DNA of 64,000 nt from Granulicoccus phenolivorans DSM 17626 = NBRC 107789 = JCM 15570. Lineage in GTDB: Bacteria; Actinomycetota; Actinomycetes; Propionibacteriales; Propionibacteriaceae. This document shows, one piece after another, positions 51,493-60,564 of the stretch. Location: positions 1 to 64,000 of the forward strand of contig NZ_AUHH01000021.1 of the NCBI RefSeq assembly GCF_000423085.1. Reading direction: 5' to 3'. Made by a program: the position numbers and the translations under genes. Below the pieces are notes generated by a model. That model was not told the DNA's origin and ran no database searches. It saw only the letters and a list, made by a program, of their open reading frames with translations. Each line of letters begins with the position of its first letter. The stretch's first letter is position 1.

Positions 51493-54018
51493 TCACACCG
51501 GCACCAGTTGCAGGTCGTCGAACGCGAATGGACGCGCATCGCCGGTGGTCGGGCGCAGGTGGATGGCCACGATCTCCCGCAGGTCCAACTCGGCCCGGCG
51601 GCCGATGCAGTGGGGATTGAACCGCAGGGTCGACAGCATCGTCTTGGACTGCCCGGGCCGCGCGAACGGGCGCGGGACCCCGCCCACGGCAGCGGAGCCG
51701 ATCCAGCCGATCCGGCCCGCGGCGTCCTCGAGACCCAGGTCGAAGCTGACCCCCGTGCCCGCGATCGTGGTGTCGACCACTTCGGCCACGCGCAGCCACA
51801 CCTCTTGGTGGCGCAGGTCGACGCTGCCGGTCTCCGAGCGGAAGTCACCGGCACCCTTCTCCCGGGCGAAGAGCACCATGCCGACCGTGAGCCCGAAGAA
51901 GCTGTGGTTGAACGCGCCCGAGACCTGGTCGAACGGGAACTCATCGGCGAACAGCCCGCCACTGGTCGTGGTGGGTCGCCCCAGGGAATTGACCGCGATC
52001 GTGTTGTTGTCGTCGTGGTTGTCGACCGTCTCGGCCTTCTCGATCCGGTACGCCAGATCGATGGCCGGCGTCGGCACCCCGGCCGGTTTCACCGTTCCGA
52101 GCAGGTAGTCCGCCGACCCGTCCCCCAGCAGGGTGCCGCGGAACAGGGCACACCCGTAGACTTCGAGGATCCGTTCGTGGGTGCCGCGGGCGAACACCGG
52201 CGTGACCCCGTCGTTGGCCAGCCACTGTCGGTTGAAGAAGTTGTGGTTCGCGCTGTGCACGTAGATCTGCGAGGTGAATGGTCCCGGCACGGACTGATCG
52301 AAGAACTGCGCACCGTTGTTGTCGCGGACGTCACCGTCGGCGGCCGGCAGGATGGTCGCGAACACGTAACCTTTCGGCGCGATCGTCGACTGGCCCGCCC
52401 AATAGCGGAAGTTGGTCGGCGCGAGCGCCAGCACCGACCGGATCGTGACGCCGATCGACCCCATCACCTCGGGCACGGTGACCACCGCGTCCCCGCCGCG
52501 GGAGTGCCCCATCAGTCCGACCCGGCCGAAATCGAGCCGGCCCTCGAACAGCGAGCCCGGGGTGGCATCCAGTGCCTGGAAGTGCCTGATCGAGTCGATG
52601 ATCAGGTCGGCGCGCGCCTCAATGTTGCCCACGCCGGCACCGGAGCCGTTCAACGCGTTGCAGTCGACCGATACCGCAACGATGCCCATCTTGGCCAGGG
52701 CGGTCTGAAAGTAGTCGTAGCCCCGGTAGCTCGGGTCCGCCGGGGAATGGTTGCCGTGCGCCAGCACCACCAGCGGAACCCGTCCGAGCGCGGCCAGCCG
52801 CTGGTTGAAGGCCATGTCCTTGCCGTCGTCGACGGCCGGGTAATACACGCTGCCGCGGACCGGGCCGGCGGCGTACTCGGTGAAGCCGACCGGGAACAGG
52901 TCGAGGGCCGACGGGTCCCCGCTCACCGGCGGGTCGACACAGGCGACGGTGAGCTGCCGAGCAACCGACGCCGGACAGCTGGTGAGCGACTGGGTCACAT
53001 GGACGGTGTCGCCGGCCACCAGGGCGTGGGTCAGGAACACGATCGGTGCGGTGCCGGTCCCCACCTGCGCGAAGTTGCGCCAGACCCGGATCATGGCGCC
53101 GGGCACCGCCGCTGTGATGGTGATCGAGGTGTCCCCGGCCTGCACCGGCCCCACGGCCGGCGCCGGCAGGGCCGCGCACGGCTGCACGCTGCCGGTCCCG
53201 GGTGGGCTGGATGGATCGCTCGCGCACAGTTCCTGGGTCGCGCTGAAACTCTCCCCCGTGCTGACCGGCGACACCCCGAGCAGCAGCGCCCCGCCCCAGC
53301 ACCGGAACGTGCCCAGCGCGGACCCGCCCCGGGCCACCGTGACCCGGGCCCCGTTGGCGATCTGGCTGATCCGGATCTGCTCCTGGCCATCGAACATGGC
53401 GTCGAACACCGGTGCCGGCAACGGGTTCGGACCGGGCGCGACGGTGTACTGGACCGACGGGGGCGCCTCGTCCCGGCACAGGTCGGTGTGCGCACGGACC
53501 TGCTGCCCGAGGCTGTAGAACGGGGTGACGTTCACCCCCTGCTGCTGACTGCACCCGTTGACCCGGCCGACCTCGGCCCCGTCGGCGGTGATCCACACAT
53601 TCGCGCCGCCGAGCAGGTTGCCGACCCCGGTGCGCGACCCGCAGGTCCACACTGGCGCCGGGTTGATCTGCGGCCGCGGCGGTCCGGCCGGATAGTCGAC
53701 CGTGTGGTCACGCACCTCGAGGACGGCCGACCAAGCACTGGTCAGCCCACCCCGGTGCTGCCGGGCGCGCACCTGCTGGCCGGCGACCAGCGGGGCCGGG
53801 AGCGGGACTCGCTGCCCCACCGGTTCGGGAAATCCCGCGGTCACGCTGGCGACGACCGCGCCGTCCACCTCGACCTCGAGACTCGCGTGCGGCACGAAGC
53901 CCCACACCGTGACCGCAGTCGCGCACTGATACAACGGACCCGCGATCCATGGGGGCGACAGCAACTCGCGATCAGGCTTCAGACCCAACTCGTCGGTCCG
54001 GACAACGGTGTCGTCCAC
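51493..54018 (-). CDS. Large alpha/beta hydrolase with tandem Ig-like repeats
   Basis: 841 aa. The N-terminal half (about residues 20-370) contains at least four beta repeats, each with a V.G..VA/VG turn and an L..GQQVRA.Q-like end (ASLEVEVDGAVVASVTAG; APLVAGQQVRARQ; YSLGQQVRAHTDLC; HALVAGDTVHVTQS). The alpha/beta hydrolase follows: VPLVVLAHGNHSP (oxyanion region), VGLMGHSRGGDAVV with the nucleophile Ser near residue 500, and a later HNFF region that may supply the His. A C-terminal domain of about 130 residues looks like a beta-sandwich binding module. No signal peptide is seen, although repeats of this kind are usually extracellular. A polymer or ester substrate is plausible, not shown. Confidence 0.8.
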   Translation of the reverse strand: MDDTVVRTDELGLKPDRELLSPPWIAGPLYQCATAVTVWGFVPHASLEVEVDGAVVASVTAGFPEPVGQRVPLPAPLVAGQQVRARQHRGGLTSAWSAVLEVRDHTVDYPAGPPRPQINPAPVWTCGSRTGVGNLLGGANVWITADGAEVGRVNGCSQQQGVNVTPFYSLGQQVRAHTDLCRDEAPPSVQYTVAPGPNPLPAPVFDAMFDGQEQIRISQIANGARVTVARGGSALGTFRCWGGALLLGVSPVSTGESFSATQELCASDPSSPPGTGSVQPCAALPAPAVGPVQAGDTSITITAAVPGAMIRVWRNFAQVGTGTAPIVFLTHALVAGDTVHVTQSLTSCPASVARQLTVACVDPPVSGDPSALDLFPVGFTEYAAGPVRGSVYYPAVDDGKDMAFNQRLAALGRVPLVVLAHGNHSPADPSYRGYDYFQTALAKMGIVAVSVDCNALNGSGAGVGNIEARADLIIDSIRHFQALDATPGSLFEGRLDFGRVGLMGHSRGGDAVVTVPEVMGSIGVTIRSVLALAPTNFRYWAGQSTIAPKGYVFATILPAADGDVRDNNGAQFFDQSVPGPFTSQIYVHSANHNFFNRQWLANDGVTPVFARGTHERILEVYGCALFRGTLLGDGSADYLLGTVKPAGVPTPAIDLAYRIEKAETVDNHDDNNTIAVNSLGRPTTTSGGLFADEFPFDQVSGAFNHSFFGLTVGMVLFAREKGAGDFRSETGSVDLRHQEVWLRVAEVVDTTIAGTGVSFDLGLEDAAGRIGWIGSAAVGGVPRPFARPGQSKTMLSTLRFNPHCIGRRAELDLREIVAIHLRPTTGDARPFAFDDLQLVPV

Positions 54019-54303
54019 GACTGCCTCCTTCGCCCAAGGGTCGCGCAGAACTCGTGGCCGCTTTTACGCTAACCCCGGCGCTCCCCGGCCGACAGTCCCG
54101 TGCTTCACCGACACACGAAGACCGGAACGAGCCCGGGACCGGCATCACGATCGCCGTCACGCCGGACGCAAGCCTGTCCCGATCCTGCCTCCAGTCCCCC
54201 GGATTCGGCCCGCTGGCGCCCTCCGACGTCGACTGGCGTCAGGATCGGACCACGATCGTGCGATGACCCCTGCCGTTGCCGCCCCTCGTGCACCGGGGGT
54301 TCC

Positions 54304-55479
54304 TCAGTACGATTTGGGCAGGCCCAGCGTGTGCTCGCTCACGTAGTTCAGCACCATCTCCCGGCTGATCGGCACGTTCTTGAACAGTCGCGCCAGCGTG
54401 AGCATGTCCCCCAGGCCGATCTCCCGGGTAAAGGCGCTGCCGCCGTGCACCTCCATGGCCTGGTCCAGGCATTCGATGCCCGCGTCGGCGGCCAGGAACT
54501 TCGCCATGTTGGACGCCTCGCCGGCGTCCTGACCGGCGTCGTAGCGGGCGGCCGCGGTCCGGATCATCAGCCGCGCTGCCTCGAGATGAATGGCCGCCTC
54601 GGCCAGCGGGTGCGCGAGACCCTGATGGGCCCCGATCGGTACGCCCCACACCTCACGCTCCTTGGCGTAGGCGACCCCCTTCTCCATCGCGTAGCGGGCC
54701 ATGCCGGTGCAGGTGGCGGCGATGATGACGCGCTCCGGGTTGAGTCCGTCGAACACCGCACGCAGGCCCTTGCCCTCGGTCCCCACCAGTCGGTCGGCCG
54801 GCACGACGACGTTGTCGAAGTACACCGTGAACTGCGAGTCCGGGGTCTCCAGCACCATCGGCATCTTCTGCATGGTCAGGCCCGGGGCGTCGGCGTCCAC
54901 AATGAACAGCGAGAGTTGCGCTCGCCCGGTGTCGGCGTTGGTGCCGGTCCGCGCCACCACGAGGACGGCTTCGGCCTCATCGAGGCAGGAGATGAACACC
55001 TTCTGCCCGTTCAGGATGTAGTTGTCGCCCTCCCGGCGAGCATTCGTGGCGATGTTGTGCGAGTTCAGCCCGGCGTCGGGTTCGGTGATCGCGAAGGACA
55101 GCTTGCCCGCGCCGGTGCCGATCTGGGTCAGCCACTGGTTCTTCTGCTCGTCGGTGCCGTGCCGCGCGAGGACGCTGCCCACGATGGCCGGCGAAATGAT
55201 CAGCATGATCAGGGGGCAACCGGCGGCGGCGATCTCCTCGGTGATCACCGCCAGGGCGGACAGCCCCAGCCCGGCGCCGCCGTACTCCTCCGGGATATTG
55301 GCGCCGACAAACCCACCCTCGGCCAGCGCGTTCCACAGCTCGGTCGCGGGCTGGTCGGCCAGCGCCGTGCGGGTGAAGTAGTCATGGCCGAAGGAATCGG
55401 CGATCGAACGCACCACGCGCCTCAGGTCGCGCTCGTCCTCTTCGCTCAACACGGCGGGGGTCGACGTCGAAACTGTCAT
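54304..55479 (-). CDS. Acyl-CoA dehydrogenase
   Basis: 391 aa FAD enzyme that makes the 2,3-double bond in acyl-CoA or a cyclic relative. Conserved parts are NIPEEYGGAGLGLSALAVIT, LSFAITEPDAGLNSH, NGQKVFISC and EVHGGSAFTRE near the C-terminus. ATG at 55477-55479 follows AGAGAGG. It is transcribed from its own promoter next to the AT-rich palindrome and lies downstream of the catabolic operon on the same strand. It should act on ring or side-chain CoA esters produced by the neighbouring ligase. Confidence 0.93.
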   Translation of the reverse strand: MTVSTSTPAVLSEEDERDLRRVVRSIADSFGHDYFTRTALADQPATELWNALAEGGFVGANIPEEYGGAGLGLSALAVITEEIAAAGCPLIMLIISPAIVGSVLARHGTDEQKNQWLTQIGTGAGKLSFAITEPDAGLNSHNIATNARREGDNYILNGQKVFISCLDEAEAVLVVARTGTNADTGRAQLSLFIVDADAPGLTMQKMPMVLETPDSQFTVYFDNVVVPADRLVGTEGKGLRAVFDGLNPERVIIAATCTGMARYAMEKGVAYAKEREVWGVPIGAHQGLAHPLAEAAIHLEAARLMIRTAAARYDAGQDAGEASNMAKFLAADAGIECLDQAMEVHGGSAFTREIGLGDMLTLARLFKNVPISREMVLNYVSEHTLGLPKSY

Positions 55480-55562
55480 TGTTGCCTCTCTCATCAGGGG
55501 TCCAGTGAAATCTGCGGTGATGCCGGCGCGCGTTCCCGTCGCTTCGGCCCAATGTCTTTGCC

Positions 55563-55590
55563 AAAATTAATCTATGTTCGATTAAGTTTT
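55563..55590. promoter_or_regulatory. AT-rich palindrome upstream of the acyl-CoA dehydrogenase
   Basis: TTAATC (55567-55572) and GATTAA (55580-55585) flank a seven-base centre, with AAAA/TTTT extending the symmetry on both sides apart from one base. In this 70% GC region such an AT-rich element stands out and resembles a TetR-type operator of lipid or steroid catabolism genes. Confidence 0.65.
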
Positions 55591-55677
55591 GCGTTGTTCA
55601 GATCACCAAGGTTCCTGCGGAACAGTCAGTCCTGCTTCAGTTGCCCCACCAAGACCCGCCCCCGGGAGCACGACGTG

Positions 55678-55839
55678 TCACCGGGCATCCCGATCAATGT
55701 CATCGGGGGACATCCACATGAGCATCTCCGACAGCTCCCGGACCACCCCCGCGGCCTCATCCCACGGCCCACAGCCACGTTCAGCGGCATCACCGTCCGG
55801 GGCCGAACCGGAAACGTTCCCAGCCATCCTCAGATCCAT
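55678..55839 (-). CDS. Possible small protein downstream of MaoC
   Basis: 53 aa, starting MDLRMAGNVS at ATG 55837-55839 after AAAGGGGAATCCC and ending SPDDIDRDAR. It follows the MaoC stop by 28 bases in the same direction, has a reasonable ribosome site and no competing better frame. No family is recognised; the helix-like ELSEMLMWMSPDDID is its only feature. It may be spurious. Confidence 0.35.
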   Translation of the reverse strand: MDLRMAGNVSGSAPDGDAAERGCGPWDEAAGVVRELSEMLMWMSPDDIDRDAR

Positions 55840-55867
55840 GGGATTCCCCTTTCGGCGTCCTGCGCAC

Positions 55868-56344
55868 TCACGCGAGGTATCGAACCACGTAGTCGGCGAT
55901 GCAGGCGGGTTTGGCCGCTCCCTCGATCTCCACGGTGGTCCGGACCACCACCTGCTGCCCACCGGGGATCGCACTGGCGCTCACCACCAGACACCAGCCG
56001 CGTACCCGACTCCCCGACCGCACGGGCTGGGGGAAGCGCACCCGGTCCAAGCCGTAGTTGACCCGCATCGATACGTCATCGACCCGGAACAGCCCGGCGT
56101 TCAGCACCGGCAGCATCGCCAGGGTCAGGAAGCCGTGGGCGATCGTGCCACCGTACGGGCCGTCGCCCGCACGGACCGGATCGACGTGGATCCACTGATG
56201 ATCGCCGGTTGCCTCGGCAAAGGTGTCGATCCGATCCTGACCCACCTCGATCCATTCACCCGGCCCGATGGTCTCCCCGACCGCCGCGGCGATCGCGTCC
56301 GCGCCGGCAAACACACGCAACGGTTCCCCAACCTCATTGGGCAT
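55868..56344 (-). CDS. MaoC-like enoyl-CoA hydratase/dehydratase
   Basis: 158 aa hot-dog fold enzyme adding water to an enoyl-CoA. The hydratase motif is visible around DTFAEATGDHQWIHVDPVRA (catalytic Asp and His), followed by YGGTIAHGFLTLAMLP. It overlaps the ferredoxin reductase start region by 11 bases and belongs to the catabolic operon. Its partner steps are the acyl-CoA dehydrogenase and the thiolase. Confidence 0.92.
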   Translation of the reverse strand: MPNEVGEPLRVFAGADAIAAAVGETIGPGEWIEVGQDRIDTFAEATGDHQWIHVDPVRAGDGPYGGTIAHGFLTLAMLPVLNAGLFRVDDVSMRVNYGLDRVRFPQPVRSGSRVRGWCLVVSASAIPGGQQVVVRTTVEIEGAAKPACIADYVVRYLA

Positions 56345-57569
56345 GGGCGACGGCCTTCGCTTCCCGCATCGCGCGTCGCTCGGCAGCGAACTCGAGGCCC
56401 TGCGCCCAGGTGGCGCGCTGACCGATCATCCGCCGGTACTTCATGATGTCGGCCTGACCGTTGACCGTGAGCACCCCGTTCAGCCGGTCACCCAGCCGAT
56501 AGAGCACGGTGAGCCGGTCCCCGGTGGCCAGGTCGCCCTCGACCACGAGGGTTTCGTCCGCCTCCGGGACGCCGACGAACTGGACCCGGACGTCGTACCA
56601 GTCCGACCAGAAGTAGGGCACCGTCTCGTAGGCCCTGGGGCTGTCGGGGGACAGCGCATTGCGTACCGCGGTCGCGGCCTGCTCGGCGGCACTGGTCCAG
56701 TGCTCCAGCCGCATGCTCTGCGCGAACAGGCCGTTCTCCCAACGGACTACGTCGCCGGCGGCGTACACCCCATCGGCCGCCCGCATCGTCGCGTCGCAGA
56801 CCACCCCGTTGTCGAGCGTCAGCCCGGAATCTTGGAGCCATTCGGTGTTCGGGATGGCCCCGATCCCGAGCACGACGAGGTCGGCGGCCAGCACCGTCCC
56901 GTCGCTCAGCCGTACGCGGGCGACCTGAGACCCCTCCCCTTCGATCGCCGCGACGCCGACTCCGGTGCGCAGATCGAGCCCCTTGCGCCGGTGCAGGGTG
57001 GCCAGTTGCTCCCCGACCTCCTGCCCCACCGCACGCACCAATGGCGTCGGCAGCGCCTCGACCAGCGTGGGATTCAGCCCCCGGGTGACGGCCGCGGCGG
57101 CAATCTCCGAGCCGATGAAGCCGGCCCCGATGACGACCACCCGGGCCCCGGCGTCCAACCCGGCGCGTACCGCGTCGGCGTCGTCCAGCGTCCGCAGCAG
57201 ATGTACGCCCCGCAGCCCCGCCGGCACCCCGGGCAACATCCGGGCCCGCGCTCCGGTGGCGATGATCAACGCGTCGTACGCAACCGGCCCGGCACTGGTC
57301 TGCACCACCCGGGCGATCGGATCGAGCCCGGTCGCCGCCACCCCCAGGCGCAGGTCGACCTTGAGTTCGTCGCGGAGCACCTCCTCGGTCCGAAAGACGA
57401 CCGACTCCTGGGTGCGGTTCAGATACCCCTTCGACAGCGGCGGGCGATCGTACGGCAGATGGGCTTCATCACCAATGAGCACCAATTCGCCGGTGCACCC
57501 CTGCTTCCGGGCGGCCTCCACCGCCCGCAGGCCGGCCAGGGAGGCGCCGACCACAACAAGTCGCTTCAC
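56334..57569 (-). CDS. Ferredoxin reductase (FAD/NADH)
   Basis: 411 aa, of the same family as the 2938-4182 protein but clearly diverged. FAD motif KRLVVVGASLAGLRAVEAAR, YDRPPLSKGYL, NAD motif VVVIGAGFIGSEIAAAAVTR, and GVYAAGDVVRWEN. The C-terminus has WSDWYDVRVQFVG. The GTG start at 57567-57569 lies four bases after the ferredoxin stop, so the two form a pair that should feed electrons to the Rieske oxygenase of this operon. Confidence 0.92.
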   Translation of the reverse strand: MKRLVVVGASLAGLRAVEAARKQGCTGELVLIGDEAHLPYDRPPLSKGYLNRTQESVVFRTEEVLRDELKVDLRLGVAATGLDPIARVVQTSAGPVAYDALIIATGARARMLPGVPAGLRGVHLLRTLDDADAVRAGLDAGARVVVIGAGFIGSEIAAAAVTRGLNPTLVEALPTPLVRAVGQEVGEQLATLHRRKGLDLRTGVGVAAIEGEGSQVARVRLSDGTVLAADLVVLGIGAIPNTEWLQDSGLTLDNGVVCDATMRAADGVYAAGDVVRWENGLFAQSMRLEHWTSAAEQAATAVRNALSPDSPRAYETVPYFWSDWYDVRVQFVGVPEADETLVVEGDLATGDRLTVLYRLGDRLNGVLTVNGQADIMKYRRMIGQRATWAQGLEFAAERRAMREAKAVAHAQ

Positions 57570-57573
57570 CAGG

Positions 57574-57777
57574 TCACACTTCTTCCAGCCGGATGGCCTC
57601 GTTGGGGCATCCGTCGCAGGCCTCCTGGACCTCCTGGAGGTCTCCCTCTGCCACCTCGATCTGCAGCAGTTGGACCATGTCCCCGTCCTCATTCACCTCG
57701 AAATAGGCGGGACTGAGGGACTCGCAAATGCCGAGCCCGGTGCACTTCGCCTGATCGAGCACGATCTTCTTGGCCAT
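57574..57777 (-). CDS. Small [3Fe-4S]-type ferredoxin
   Basis: 67 aa electron carrier. Cys ligands: C12 and C18 in AKCTGLGICE (C-x2-L-x2-C, the middle Cys of a [4Fe-4S] site replaced by Leu) and C57 in CDGCPNEAI, with an extra C54. This is the [3Fe-4S] pattern usual for actinobacterial P450 ferredoxins. It is unusual as partner of a Rieske oxygenase, where a Rieske or plant-type ferredoxin is more common. It lies between the thiolase and the reductase genes. Confidence 0.9.
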   Translation of the reverse strand: MAKKIVLDQAKCTGLGICESLSPAYFEVNEDGDMVQLLQIEVAEGDLQEVQEACDGCPNEAIRLEEV

Positions 57778-57797
57778 GGTGTTCTCCTTCACTCCGG

Positions 57798-58985
57798 TCA
57801 GCCGCGCCCGCGGCCGACGATGGTCATGGCGGACACGCAGTTGCCCGGGCGTCCGCCGAGGTTGTGGGTCAGCGCCAGTCGGGGATCCTCGAGCTGGCGC
57901 TCGCCGGCCTCGCCGCGGAACTGCAGCCAGGCCTCGTACAACATCCGCAGGCCGCTGGCCCCGACGGGGTGCCCGAACGATTTCAGGCCACCGTCGATGT
58001 TGACCGGCAAATGCCCGGCCCGGTCGTACCGACCGGCCAGCACATCGCGCCACCCCCGGCCGCGCGCGGAGAAGCCGAGGTCCTCCATCAGCACGATCTC
58101 GGTGGGGGTGAAGCAGTCGTGCACCTCGGCCAGGGACAGCTCGTTGGCCGGGTCGGTGATGCCCGCCTCGCGGTAGAGCGCGGCCGCGGCGTGCACGACC
58201 TCGGGGAAGGTCGTGTAGTCGTAGTCCGGGTCCATCACCCCGCGCCCGCTGCCGGCCACCACCGACAGCGCCTTCACGAACATCGGCCGGTCGGTGTACG
58301 CGTTCGCCCGGTCGGCCGGCACGATCAACGCGGCCGCGGCCCCGTCCGACACCCCGGAGCAGTCGAAGACGCCCAGCCGGCCGGCCACCAGCGGCGCCGA
58401 GGCGATCTTCTCCTTGCTCACCGGGGACCGGTACTGGGCCTTGGGGTTCAGCGCCCCGTTGGCATGGTTCTTCCACGCCACATGCGTCATCGCGTCGCGG
58501 AAATCGTCGGCGCTGACGCCGTGGCGGGCCACGTACGCCGGATCGAGCAGGGAGAAGGCCGCGGGCGCGGTCATCGACAGCTCCGCCGCGGTGCCGTCAG
58601 CGGGCGGATCATTGCGCATCAGCCCGGAGAACCCGGAGTCCTTCAGCTTCTCGATGCCGACCGCCATGGCCGAATCGACCGCCCCGGCGGCCACGGCGTA
58701 CACCGCGTTGCGGAAGGCCTCGGTGCCCGAGGCGCAGTAGTTCTCCACCCGGGTGACCGGCCGGTACTGCAGGCCCAGCGCGTTGGTCAGGGTCATCCCG
58801 CTCTGCCCGGAGTCCAGGGTGCTGAACCAGTACGCGCCGACGTCGTTGAGGCCGACGCCGGGGACCTGCCCGAGCAGCTCGTCGACCGCATCCACCGCGA
58901 GGTCCTTCAGGCCGGCGTCCCAGCGCTCGCCGAACCGGGTGCACCCCATCGCCACCACGGCCACCTTGTCCTTGATCCCGGTCAT
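57798..58985 (-). CDS. Thiolase-family enzyme (SCPx/lipid-transfer-like)
   Basis: 395 aa. The nucleophilic Cys lies in VENYCASGTEAFRNAV (C84). Later motifs are LAEVHDCFTPTEIVL and GGLKSFGHPVGASGLRM (His of the GHPxG motif). These fit the nondecarboxylating SCPx-type thiolases that cleave or make C-C bonds in branched or cyclic acyl-CoAs, rather than short-chain biosynthetic thiolases. Its start overlaps the upstream gene by four bases. Together with the DUF35-bearing protein it probably forms a thiolase or retro-aldolase complex. Confidence 0.88.
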   Translation of the reverse strand: MTGIKDKVAVVAMGCTRFGERWDAGLKDLAVDAVDELLGQVPGVGLNDVGAYWFSTLDSGQSGMTLTNALGLQYRPVTRVENYCASGTEAFRNAVYAVAAGAVDSAMAVGIEKLKDSGFSGLMRNDPPADGTAAELSMTAPAAFSLLDPAYVARHGVSADDFRDAMTHVAWKNHANGALNPKAQYRSPVSKEKIASAPLVAGRLGVFDCSGVSDGAAAALIVPADRANAYTDRPMFVKALSVVAGSGRGVMDPDYDYTTFPEVVHAAAALYREAGITDPANELSLAEVHDCFTPTEIVLMEDLGFSARGRGWRDVLAGRYDRAGHLPVNIDGGLKSFGHPVGASGLRMLYEAWLQFRGEAGERQLEDPRLALTHNLGGRPGNCVSAMTIVGRGRG

Positions 58986-60331
58986 CGCAGCGGCCTCACT
59001 TTCCAGAAATAGTTGTGGATGCTCCCGGTGCTGAACAGCTTGCGGAAGGTGAACTCCACCGTCAGCCCGACGTGGATCTCCTCCGGCGCCACGTCGGCGA
59101 GTTCGACCAGCAGCCGACCGCCGTCGACCAGGTCGACCACCGCCTCGATCAGCGGCGGGGAGGGTGAGTACGCCAGCCGATCGACGGTGAACGTCGCCAC
59201 CGTGCCTTGCCGATCCGCGACCGATTCCGGTCGCATCCGGTCGATCGCGCCGCAGTTCTTGCAGACCCGTTCCGGGGGCAGATGCAGCATCCCGCAGGCC
59301 TCGCACCGGCTCCCCTGCAGACCGAATTTCCAGGCCACGCTGCGGCCGGCCGACGGGCTGGACACCCGATCCGGCTCCGGTCGCCGCGGTGGCTCCGGCT
59401 GGATCACCCCGCGCCAGGACAGGTACCAGTAGTAGCTGACCGGGCGGCCGGCGGCCAGCTGGGCGGCCACCGCCAACGGGCGCCGGTGGGTAGCGATCAG
59501 GTCGGTGGTACGCAGCAGCAGCGCGTCGCAGCCGTCGGCGGCCGAGAGCACCAGCAGCGTCTCCCCCGGTCCCGCCTGATCCAGCGCGTCGGCCAGGGCC
59601 AGCCCCAACCCGGCGGTCCCGGCCGCCCCGATCGGGGACAGATGGGTGCCCAGCCGCCCGGTGATCCCGGGGCCACGCCGCCCGAGGGTGGGGTTGGCCG
59701 AGGCGAACACGACCCGGTCCGGCGTCTCGGCCCCGAGCTGGGCGGTGGCCCGCCGGATCAGGTCCTGATAGCGGCCGACACCGAAGCGTTCCTCCCACTG
59801 CTGCGCATACTCCCCCGGCACCGCCCAGCGGTCGGTGAACTCCTCGGTGAGACTGATCGTGGCCTCGACGACGGCCAGCACGTCCTCGGTACCGAAGCTG
59901 AACACCGCTGCCCCGTCACCACCGTGCGCCTCATCAGTTGACCCCGGTCGCCCCCAGGTCACATCCGCCAGCGCCACCGTGCCGCCGGTGCGGTGACCGG
60001 CGAGCAGTGCCGCTGCCGCGCTGCGCTGGTTCGCGCCCAGATCGACCGAGAGGCAGTGCGGATCCCAGCCCATCGCCGCGTGGACCGCGGTGGCGTTGGT
60101 CTTGTCGACGTACGCCGGTCGGCAACTGGCGAGCAGGAACTGGTCGGGGCCGGGCGCCGCCATCTCCCGCAGCGCGGCGACCGCCATCGTGGTCGGGTCC
60201 TCGTCGTAGGACGCCACCACCCGTGCCCCGCGTCCGGCCCCGCCGGCGATCGCGGCCCGGTCCAGCCGGTACGCCGGCAGGTAGCTGCCCCACCCGGTGA
60301 TTCCCCCTCGGGCGCCACGAGGATTGGTCAT
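58982..60331 (-). CDS. HMG-CoA synthase-like protein fused to a DUF35 OB-fold
   Basis: 449 aa. The N-terminal two-thirds have a thiolase-like fold (GWGSYLPAYRLDRAAI; FLLASCRPAYVDKTNATAVH; SVDLGANQRSAAAALLAGHR) similar to HMG-CoA synthase/acyl-CoA synthase-type enzymes. The C-terminal part (about 330-449) has the zinc-ribbon CEACGMLHLPPERVCKNCG and an OB-fold characteristic of DUF35 proteins that partner thiolases. Fusion of both in one chain is known in actinobacteria. The exact reaction is not established. Confidence 0.82.
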   Translation of the reverse strand: MTNPRGARGGITGWGSYLPAYRLDRAAIAGGAGRGARVVASYDEDPTTMAVAALREMAAPGPDQFLLASCRPAYVDKTNATAVHAAMGWDPHCLSVDLGANQRSAAAALLAGHRTGGTVALADVTWGRPGSTDEAHGGDGAAVFSFGTEDVLAVVEATISLTEEFTDRWAVPGEYAQQWEERFGVGRYQDLIRRATAQLGAETPDRVVFASANPTLGRRGPGITGRLGTHLSPIGAAGTAGLGLALADALDQAGPGETLLVLSAADGCDALLLRTTDLIATHRRPLAVAAQLAAGRPVSYYWYLSWRGVIQPEPPRRPEPDRVSSPSAGRSVAWKFGLQGSRCEACGMLHLPPERVCKNCGAIDRMRPESVADRQGTVATFTVDRLAYSPSPPLIEAVVDLVDGGRLLVELADVAPEEIHVGLTVEFTFRKLFSTGSIHNYFWKVRPLR

Positions 60332-60555
60332 GATTCCACCGGCTCTCGCCACCGGTCGCTGCCGGGATCCAGCAGCCGGTTCCACAGCTCGTCGCTGAAC
60401 CACAGCACTGTCTCCAATTGCAGCGGATCGAGGTAGGCGACCCGGCCGCTGCGCAGATCGGTGAGCCGCAGCCGCGGTCCGTTCGCCCGGTGGTCGACCT
60501 CGACCCGGATCGAGGCGAACTCGCTCTCGAGAATGGTGGGTTGGTGGAGCGTCAT
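60328..60555 (-). CDS. Small hypothetical protein of the catabolic operon
   Basis: 75 aa (MTLHQPTILESEFASIRVEV ... WFSDELWNRLLDPGSDRW). No family is recognised. Its stop overlaps the start of the DUF35-fusion gene by four bases and its start is nine bases after the stop of the Rieske beta subunit, so it is translated as part of the operon. A role as oxygenase accessory factor is possible only by position. Confidence 0.7.
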   Translation of the reverse strand: MTLHQPTILESEFASIRVEVDHRANGPRLRLTDLRSGRVAYLDPLQLETVLWFSDELWNRLLDPGSDRWREPVES

Positions 60556-60564
60556 CTGTCGGCC

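Noticed and set aside
51079..54072. 997-codon open frame on the + strand
   Set aside because: Antisense to the large hydrolase; no recognisable domain in the translation.
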